From positions 32,657,314 to 32,721,313 of the forward strand of contig OX326958.1 of NCBI GenBank assembly GCA_946800325.1: 64,000 nucleotides of DNA, in the 5' to 3' direction. The DNA is from Luzula sylvatica (lineage: Eukaryota > Streptophyta > Magnoliopsida > Poales > Juncaceae). Position numbers and translations under genes: made by a program. Of the stretch, positions 55,101-64,000 are shown piece by piece. A model generated the notes under the pieces. The model was not told the DNA's origin. It saw only the letters and a list, made by a program, of their open reading frames with translations, and did not search any database. The stretch's first letter is position 1, and each line of letters starts with the position of its first letter.

Positions 55101-58100
55101 AAATTGAAATTTCTGTGTGTTAGACTTGAATTACGGCGTATTTTGAGTATGACATGAAAATTGAGTTTTTTTTCTTGTGTTACACTTCAATTTTAACATT
55201 ATTTTTAAAAATATATTCGTGGAATTTTTTGAAGGTGCTAGACTTCATTTTTTGCATTTTTAAAGAAATTTTGAAAAAATTGAAATTTCTGTGTGTTAGT
55301 CTTCAATTACGGCGTATTTTGAGTATGACATGAAAATTGAGTATTTTGCTTATGTTGCACTTGTATTTTTTCTTTTTTTTATAAAATATCTTCATTGAAT
55401 TTTTTTAAGGTGTTAGACTTCAGTTTTTTGCATTTTTACTAAATTTTTGAAAAAATAGAAATTTGTGTGTATTAGTCTTCAATTACGGAGTATTTTGAGT
55501 ATGACATGAAAATTGAGTATTTTGCTTATGTTACACTTCAATTTTTGTATTTTTAAAAAAAAATTATCTTCATTGAATTTTTTGAAGGTTAGACTTCAGT
55601 TTTTTGCATTTTTAAGAAATGTTTGAAAAAATTGAAATTTGTGTGTGTTAGTCTTCAATTACGGAGTATTTTGAGTATGGCATGAAAATTAAGTTTTTTT
55701 CTTGTGTTTTCAATTTCAACATTCTTTTAAAAAATATCTTCATTGAATTTTTTGAAGGTGTTAGACTTCACTTTTTTGCATTTTTAAGAAATTTTTTAAA
55801 TAATTGAAATTTGAGTATGTTAGTATTTAATTGCGGGGTTTTTGAGTATGACCAGAAAATTGAGTATTTTGCTTGTGTTACACTTCAATTTTAAATTATT
55901 TTTAAAAAATAGCATAATTGAAAATTTTGAAGGTGTAAGACTTAAGTTTTATTTTTTTTAGAAATATTTGAAAAAAATTGAAATTTGTGTGTGTTAGTCT
56001 TCAATTACGGAGTATTTTGAGTATGACATGAAAATTGAGTATTTTTTTTATGTTACACTTTCATTTTAACATTTTTTTGTAAAATTTCTTCATTGAATTT
56101 TTTGAAGGTGTTAGACTTCATTTTTTGCATTTTTAAGAAATTTTTGAAAAAATTCTTATTTGTGTGTGTTAGTCTTCAATTACAGAGTATTTTGAGTATG
56201 ACATGAAAATTGAGTATTTTGCTTATGTTACACTTCAATTTTTACATTTTTTTAAAAAATTTCTTCATTGAATTTTTTGAAGGTGTTAGACTTCATTTTT
56301 TGCATTCTTAAGAAATTTTAAAAAAAATTGAAATTTGTGTGTGTTAGTCTTCAATTACGGCGTATTTTGAGTATGACATGCAAATTGAGTTTATTTCTTG
56401 TGTTACACTTCAATTTTCACATTCTTTTAAAAAATATGTTCATTGAATTTTTTGAAGTTGTTAGACTTCATTTTTTGCATTTTTGAGAAATTTTTCAAAA
56501 AATTGAAATTTGTGTGTGTTAGTCTTCAATTACGGAGTATTTTGAGTATGACATGAAAATTGAGGATTTTGCTTATTTTACACTTCAATTTTTACATTTT
56601 TGTAAAAAATATCTTCGTTGAATTTTTTGAAGGCGTTAGACTTTAGTTTTTTGCATTTTTAAGAAATTTTTGAAAAAATTGAAATTTGTGTGTGTTAGTC
56701 TTCAATTACGGAGTATTTTGAGTAAGACCTGAAAATTGAGTTTTTGTTCTCTGTTACACTTCAATTTTAACATTATTTAAAAAAATATCTTCGTTGAATT
56801 TTTTGAAGGTGTTAGATTTTCATTTTTTGCATTTTTAAGAAATTTTTGAAAAAATTGAAATTTTTGTTTCTTAGTCTTCAATTACGGAGTATTTTGAGTA
56901 TGATATGAAAATTTAGTATTTTGCTTATTTTACACTTCAATTTTTACATTTTTTTAAAAAATATCTTCATTGCATTTTTTGAAGGCGTTAGACTTCAGTT
57001 TTTTGCATTTTTAAGAAATTTTTGTAAAAATTGAAATTTGTGTGTGTTAGTCTTAAATAAAGGAGTATTTTGAGTATGACATGAAAATTGAGTATTTTGC
57101 GTATGTTACACTTCAATTTTTACAATTTTTTGAAAAATTTCTTCATTGAATTTTTTGAAGGTGTTGGACTTCAGTTTTTTGCATTTTTAAGAAATATTTG
57201 AAAAAATTGAAATTTGTGTGTGTTAGTCTTCAATTACGGAGTATTTTGAGTATGACATGAAAATTGAGTATTTTTCTTATTTTACACTTCAATTTTAACA
57301 TTATTTTAAAAAATACCTTCGTTGAATTTTTTGAAGGTGTTAGACTTCATTTTTTTTATTTTTAAGAAATTTTTGAAAAAATTTAAATTTGTGTGTCTTA
57401 GTCTTCAATTACGGTGTATTTTGAGTATGACATGAAAATTGAGTATTTTGCTTATTTTACACTTCAATTTTTACATTGGTTTAAAAAATATCTTCATTTA
57501 ATTTTTCGAAGGTGTTAGACTTCAGTTTTTTTGCATTTTTTAGAAATTTTTGAAAAAATTGAAAGTTGTGTGTGTTAGTCTTCAATTACGGAGTATTTTG
57601 AGTATGACATGAAAATTGTGTTTTTTTCTTGTGTTACACTTCAATTTTAACATTCTTTTAAAAAATATCTTAATTAAATTTTTTCAAGTTGTTAGACTTT
57701 ACTTTTTGCATTTTTATGAAACTTTTCAAAAAATTGAAATTTGTGGGTCTTAGTCTTCAATTACTGAGTATTTTGAGTATGACATGAAAATTGAGTATTT
57801 TGCTTATTTTACACTTCAATTTTAAAATTCTTTTAAAAAATATCTTCATTGAATTTTTTCAAGTCGTTAGACTTTATTTGTTGCATTTTTAAGAAATTTT
57901 TTAAATAATTGAAATTTGTGTGTGTTAGTATTTAATTACTGGGTTTTGGAGTATAACCTGAAAATTGAGTATTTTGCTTGTGTTTCACTTCAATTCTAAA
58001 TTATTTTTTAAAAATAACATAATTCAAAATTTTGAAGGTGTAAGACTTATGTTTTTGTATTTTGAAGAAAATTTTGAAACAAATTGAAATTTGTGTGTGT

Positions 58101-61100
58101 TAGTCTTCAATTACGGAGTATTTTGATTATGACATGAAAATTGAGTATTTTATTTATGTTACACTTCCATTTTAACATTTTTTGAAAAAATTTCTTCATT
58201 GAATTTTTTGAAGGTGTTAGATTTCATTTTTTGCATTCTTACGAAATTTTTGAAAAAATTGAAATTTGTGTGTGTTAGTCTTCAATGACGTAGTATTTTG
58301 AGTATGACATGAAAATTGAGTATTTTGCTTATGTTACACTTCAAATAAAAAAAATATCTTCATTGAATTTTTTGAAGGTGTTAGACTTCAGTTTTTTGCA
58401 TTTTTAAGAAATTTTTGAAAAAATTGAAATTTGTGTGTGTTAGTCTTCAATTACGGAGTATTTTGAGTATGACTTGAAAATTGAGTTTTTTTCTTGTGTT
58501 TTCAATTTCAACATTCTTTTAAAAAATATCTTCATTGAATATTTTGAAGGTGTTAGACTTCACTTTATTGCATTTTTAAGAAATTTTTTAAATAATTGAA
58601 ATTTGAGTGTTTTATTATTTAATTACGGGGTTTTTGAGTATGACCTGAAAATTGAGTATTTTGATTGTGTTACACTTCAATTTTAAATTATTTTTAAAAA
58701 ATAACGTAATTGAAATTTTTGAAGGTGTAAGAATTAAGTATTTGTTTTTTTTAGAAATTTTTGAAAAAAATTGAAATTTGTATGTGTTAGTCTTCAATTA
58801 CGGAGTATTTTAAGTATGACATGAAAATTGAGTATGTTTTTATGTTACACTTCCATTTTAACATTTTTTTGAAAAATTTATTCATTGAATTTTTTGAAGG
58901 TGTTAGACTTAATTTTTTGCATTCTTAATTAAGTTTTGAAAAAAATTCAAATTTGTGTGTGTTAGTCGTCATTTACAGAGTATTTTAAGTATGTCATGAA
59001 AATTGAGTATTTTGCTTATGTTACACTTCAATTTTTACATTTTTTAAAAAAATATCTTCATTGAATTTTTTGAAGGTGTTAGAGACTTCAGTTTTTTGCA
59101 TTTTTAAGAAATTTTTAAAAAAATTGAAATTTGTGTGTGTTAGTCTTCAATTACGGAGTATTTTCAGTATGACATGAAAATTGAGTTTATTTCTTGTGTT
59201 ACACTTCAATTTTAACATTATTTTAAAAAATATCTTCATTGAATTTTTTGAAGGTGTTAGACTTCATTTTTTGCATTTTTAAGAAATTTTAGAAAAAAAT
59301 TCAAATTTGTGTGTGTTTGTCTTCAATTAAGGAGTATTTTGAGTATGACTTGAAAATTGAATATTTTGCTTATGTTACATTTCAATCTTGACATTTTTTA
59401 AAAAAAGATCTTCATTGAATTTGTTTGAAGGTGTTAGTCTTCAGCTTTTTGCATTTTTAAGAAATTTTTGAAAAAATTGAAATTTCTGTGTGTTAGTCTA
59501 CACTTACGGCATATTTTGAGTATGACATGAAAATTGAGTAATTTGCTTATGTTGCACTTGTATTTTTTCTTTTTTTTATAAAATATCTTCATTAAATTTT
59601 TGTAAGGTGTTAGACTTCAGTTTTTTGCATTTTTACGAAATTTTTGAAAAAATTTAAATTTGTGTGTATTAGTCTTCAATTACGGAGTATTTTGAGTATT
59701 ACAAGAAAATTGAGTATTTTGCTTATGTTACACTTCAATTTCTACATTTTTAAAAAAATATCTAAATTGAATTTTTTTAAGGTGTTAGACTTCAGTTTTT
59801 TGCATTTTTAAGAAATTTTTGAAAAAATTGAAATTTGTGTGTGTTATTCTTCACTTACGGAGTATTTTGAGTATGACATGAAAATTGAGTTTTTTTCTTG
59901 TGTTTTAAATTTCAACATTCTTTTAAAAAATACCTTCATTGAATTTTTTGAAGGTGTTAGACTGCACTTTTTTGCATTTTTAAGAAATTTTTTAAATAAT
60001 TGAAATTTGAGTGTGTTAGTATTTAATTACGGGGTTTTTGAGTATGACCTGAAAATTGAGTATTTTGTTTGTGTTACACTTCAATTTTAAATTATTTTTA
60101 CAAAATATCATAATTGAAATTTTTGAAGGTGTAAGACTTAAGTTTTTGTTTTTTTCAGAAATTTTTGAAAAAAATTGAAATTTGTGTGTGTTAGTCTTCA
60201 ATTACGGAGTATTTTGAGTATGACATGAAAATTGAGTATTTTTTTTATGTTACACTTCCATTTTAACATTTTTTTGAAAAATTTCTTCATTGAATTTTTT
60301 GAAGGTGTTAGACTTCATTTTTTGCATTCTTAAGAAATTTTTGAAAAAATTCAAATTTGTGTGTGATAGTCTTCAATTACAGAGTATTTTGAGTATGACA
60401 TGAAAATTGAGTATTTTGCTTATGTTACACTTCAATTTTTATATTTTTTTAAAAAATATCTTAATTGAATTTTTTGAAGGTGTTAGAGACTTCAGTTTTT
60501 TGCATTTTTGAGAAATTTTAAAAAAAATTGAAATTTGTGTGTAGTCTTCAATTACGTAGTATTTTGAGTATGACATGAAAATTGTGGATTTTGCTTATTT
60601 TACACTTCAATTTTTACATTTTTGTAAAAAATATCTTCATTGAATTTTTTTGAAGGCGTTAGACTTTACTTTTTTGCATTTTTAAGAAATTTTTGAAAAA
60701 ATTGAAATTTATCTGTGTTAGTCTTCAATTACGGAGTATTTTGAGTAAGACCTGAAAATTGAGTTTTTGTACTCTTTTACACTTCAATTTTAACATTATT
60801 TTAAAAAATATCTTCGTTGAATTTTTTGAAGGTGTTAGACTTCATTTTTTGCATTATTGAGAAATTTTTGAAAAAATTGAAATTTTTGTGTCCTAGTCTT
60901 CAATTACGGAGTATTTTGAGTATGATATGAAAATTTAGTATTTTGCTTATTTCACACTTCAATTTTTACATTTTTTAAAAAAATATCTTCATTGAATTTT
61001 TAGAAGGTGTTAGACTTCAATTTTTTGCATTTTTAAGAAATATTTGCAAAAATTGAAATTTGTGTGTGTTAGTCTTCAATTACGGAGTATTTTGAGTATG

Positions 61101-64000
61101 ACATGAATAATTGAGTATTTTTCTTATTTTACACTTCAATTTTAACATTATTTTAAAAAATATCCTCGTCGAATTTTTTGAAGGTGTTAGACTTCATTTT
61201 TTTTTTATCAAATTTTTGAAAAAATTGAAATTTGTGTGTGTTAGTCTTCAATTACGGAGTATTTTGAGTATGACATGAAAATTGATTATTTTACTTATTT
61301 TACACTTCAATTTTTACATTGTTTTAAAAAATATCTTTATTGAATTTTTCGAAGGTGTTAGACTTCAGTTTTTTGCATTTTTAAGAAATTTTTGAAAAAA
61401 TTGAAAGTTGTGTGTGTTAGTCTTCAATTACGGAGTATTTTGAGTATGACATGAAAATTGAGTTTTTTTCTTGTGTTACACTTCAATTTTAACATTCTTT
61501 TAAAAAATATCTTCATTGAATTTTTTCAAGTTGTTAGACTTTATTTTTTGCATTTTTAAGAAACTTTTAAAAAAATTGAAATTTGTGGGTCTTAGTCTTC
61601 ATTACTGAGTATTTTGTGTATAACATGAAAATTGAGTATTTTGGTTATTTTACACTTCAATTTTTCAATTATTTTAAAAAATATCTTCATTGAATTTTTT
61701 GAAGGCGTTCGACTTCAGTTTTTTGCATTTTTAAGAAATTTTTTAAATAATTGAAATATGTGTGTGTTAGTATTTAATTACTGGGTTTTGGAGTATGACC
61801 TGAAAATTGAGTATTTTGCTTGAGTTTCACTTCAATTTTAAATTATTTTTAAAAAATAACATAATTCAAATTTTTGAAGGTGTAAGACTTAAGTTTTTGT
61901 ATTTTGAAGACATTTTTGAAAAAAATTGAAATTTGTGTGTGTTAGTCTTCAATTACGGAGTATTTTGAGTATGACATGAAAATTGAGTACTTTATTTATG
62001 TTACACTTCCATTTTAACATTTTTTTGAAAAAATTCTTCATTGAATTTTTTGAAGGTGTTAGATTTCATTTTTTGCATTCTTAAGAAATTTTTGAAAAAA
62101 TTGAAATTTGTGTGTGTTAGTCTTCAATTACGGAGTATTTTGAGTATGACATGAAAATTGAGTATTTTGCTTATGTTACACTTCAATTTTTACATTTTAA
62201 AAAAAAATATCTTCATTGAATTTTTTGAAGGTGTTATAGACTTCAGTTTTTTGCATTTTTAAGAAATTTAAAAAAAAATTGAAATTTGTGTGTGTTAGTC
62301 TTCAATTACGGTGTATTTTGAGTATGACATGAAAATTGAGTTTATTTCTTGTGTTACACTTCAATTTTTACATTCTTTTAAAAAATATCTTCATTGAATT
62401 TTTTGAAGGTGACTTCATTTTTTGCAGTTTTGAGAAATGTTTCAAAAAATTGAAATCTGTGTGTCTTAGTCTTCAATTACGGAGTATTTTGAGTATGACA
62501 TGAAAATTGAGTTTATTTCTTGTGTTACACTTCAATTTTTACATTTTTTTAAAAAATATCTTCATTGAATTTTTTGAAGGTGTTAGACATCATTTTTTGC
62601 ATTTTTAAGAAATTTTTGAAAAAATTGAAATTTGTGTGTGTCATTCTTCAATTACGGAGTATTTTGAGTATGACTTCAAAATTGAGTATTTTGCTTATGT
62701 TACACTTCAATCTTGACATTTTTAAAAAAAAAATCTTCATTGAATTTTTTTGAAGGTGTTAGACTTTAGCTTTTTGCATTTTTATGAAATTTTTGAAAAA
62801 ATTGAAATTTCTGTGAGTTAGTCTACACTTACGGCATATTTTGAGTATGACATGAAAATTGAGTATTTTGCTTATGTTGCACTTCATTTTTTTCTTTTTT
62901 TTATAAAATATCTTCATTGAATTTTTTTAAGGTGTTAGACTTCAGATTTTTGCATATGTACGAAATTTTTGAAAAATATTAAATTTGTGTGTGTTAGTCT
63001 TCAATTACGGAGTATTTTGAGTATTACATGAAAATTGAGTATTTTGCATATGTTACACTTCAATTTTTACTTTTTAAAAAAAAATATCTTCATTGAATTT
63101 TTTGAAGGTGTTAGACTTCAGTTTTTTGCATTTTTAAGAAATTTTTGAAAAAATTGAAATTTGTGTGTGTTAGTCTTCAATTACGGAGTATTTTGAGTAT
63201 GACATGAAAATTGAGTTTTTTTCATGTGTTTTCAATTTCAACATTCTTTTAAAAAATATCTTCATTGAATTTTTTGAAGGTGTTAGACTTCACTTTTTTG
63301 CATTTTTAAGAAATTTTTTAAATAATTGAAATTTGAGTGTGTTAGTATTTAATTACGGGGTTTTTGAGTATGACCTGGAAATTGAGTATTTTGCTTGTGT
63401 TACACTTCAATTTTAAATTATTTTTAAAAAATAACATAATTGAAAATTTTTAAGGTGTAAGACTTAAGTTTTTGTTTTTTTTAGAAATTTTTAAAAAAAA
63501 TTGAAATTTGTGTGTGTTAGTCTTCAATTACGGAGTATTTTGAGTATGACATGAAAATTGAGTATTTTTTTTTATGTTACACTTCCATTTTAACATTATT
63601 TTGAAAAATTTCTTCATTGAATTTTTTGAAGGTGTTAGACTTCATTTTTTGCATTCTTAAGAAATTTATGAAAAAATTCAAATTTGTGTGTGTTAGTCTT
63701 CAATTACAGAGTATTTTGAGTATGACATGAAAATTGGGTATTTTGCTTATGTTACACTTCAATTTTTACATTTTTTTAAAAAATATCTTCACTGAATTTT
63801 TTGAAGGTGTTAGAGACTTCAGTTTTTTGCATTTTTAAGAAATTTTTAAAAAAAATTGAAATTTGTGTGTGTTAGTCTTCAATTACGGAGTATTTTGAGT
63901 ATGACATGAAAATTGAGTTTATTTCTTGTGTTACACTTCAATTTTAACATTCTTTTAAAAAATATCTTCATTGAATTTTTTGAAGGTGTTTGACTTCATT
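46131..64000 (+). repeat. AT-rich satellite array, about 175-bp monomer, about 102 copies
   Basis: Head-to-tail monomers in one orientation fill 17.9 kb and continue beyond the window. Key words in order are GAATTTTTTGAAGGTGTTAG, ACTTCATTTTTTGCA, TTAGTCTTCAATTACGGAG, TTTTGAGTATGACATGAAAA and TTACACTTCAATTTT. Start-to-start distances that I measured are 175-177 bp. Variant monomers (GAGTATGACCTG...AAATTATTTTTAAAAAATA..., GTGTAAGACTTAAG) recur at multiples of about 175 bp. Monomer length and array size match typical plant centromeric satellites. The 60-76-codon frames in it are artefacts. Confidence 0.96.
53100..53797 (+). repeat. Recent duplication of a satellite dimer
   Basis: Two consecutive blocks of about 349 bp (two monomers) are nearly identical, sharing private markers: TTTGTGTGTTAGTC with a lost GT pair, ATTACAGAG, GACACGAAAA and AAGAAAGTTTTG. 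This marks a recent local amplification step. Confidence 0.8.

Noticed and set aside
46131..64000. Frames of 60-76 codons (KTNTHKFQFF..., NFLKVL.FF.IFKK...) in the AT-rich array
   Set aside because: They recur at monomer spacing and are chance frames of the satellite.
46131..64000. CRISPR-like regularly spaced repeats
   Set aside because: Adjacent monomers are contiguous with no unique spacers, and the context is plant nuclear DNA.

Overview
This window looks like repeat-dominated plant nuclear DNA, most likely pericentromeric or centromere-flanking heterochromatin. The evidence is a Ty1/copia retrotransposon primed by initiator-Met tRNA, hAT, Mutator-like, Helitron-like and L1-type insertions, GT-AG introns in gene fragments, and a TYW3 (tRNA wybutosine-synthesis) fragment. 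I found no intact protein-coding gene. Almost every long open frame is an artefact of microsatellites, a stop-free GC-rich satellite, or an AT-rich 175-bp satellite. I cannot name the species.

Layout, left to right. 1-1.2 kb: AT-rich, trinucleotide-rich DNA ending in a PIF/Harbinger-like terminus. 1.2-9.5 kb: left arm (L) of a large dispersed repeat, interrupted by a 2.6-kb Mutator-like element (exact 9-bp target duplication) that itself holds a hAT element (exact 8-bp target duplication); L also carries a TYW3 fragment on the minus strand. 9.5-18.4 kb: a patchwork containing a 34-C homopolymer, a fold-back element, a truncated copia-type LTR, a 5'-truncated LINE with a 13-bp target duplication, and unclassified DNA. 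18.4-23.9 kb: a second copy (C1) of the repeat, starting with a GC-rich minisatellite and followed by two divergent gene fragments. 23.6-25.9 kb: a second Mutator-like element. 26.3-27.1 kb: Helitron-like 3' ends. 27.5-36.1 kb: a complete copia element with near-identical 1,094-bp LTRs and a wrecked pol region, sitting in a hAT terminus. 37.5-46.1 kb: right arm (R), inverted relative to both L and C1, again carrying the TYW3 fragment, the divergent gene fragments and the GC minisatellite. 46.1-64.0 kb: an unbroken array of about 100 AT-rich monomers of about 175 bp that runs off the right edge.

How the pieces relate. The R arm is a mosaic. Its inner part (37.56-40.88 kb) is the inverse of 6.14-9.52 kb, and its outer part (40.88-46.13 kb) is the inverse of 18.4-23.9 kb. 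The shared unit carries fragments of at least four host genes: TYW3, an exon-like block of unknown identity, and two divergently oriented fragments of unknown identity. This resembles gene capture by Mutator-like elements or Helitrons followed by inverted duplication. Transcription through the arms could give long double-stranded RNA, including TYW3 sequence. The GC-rich array abuts the 175-bp satellite directly at 46,130/46,131.
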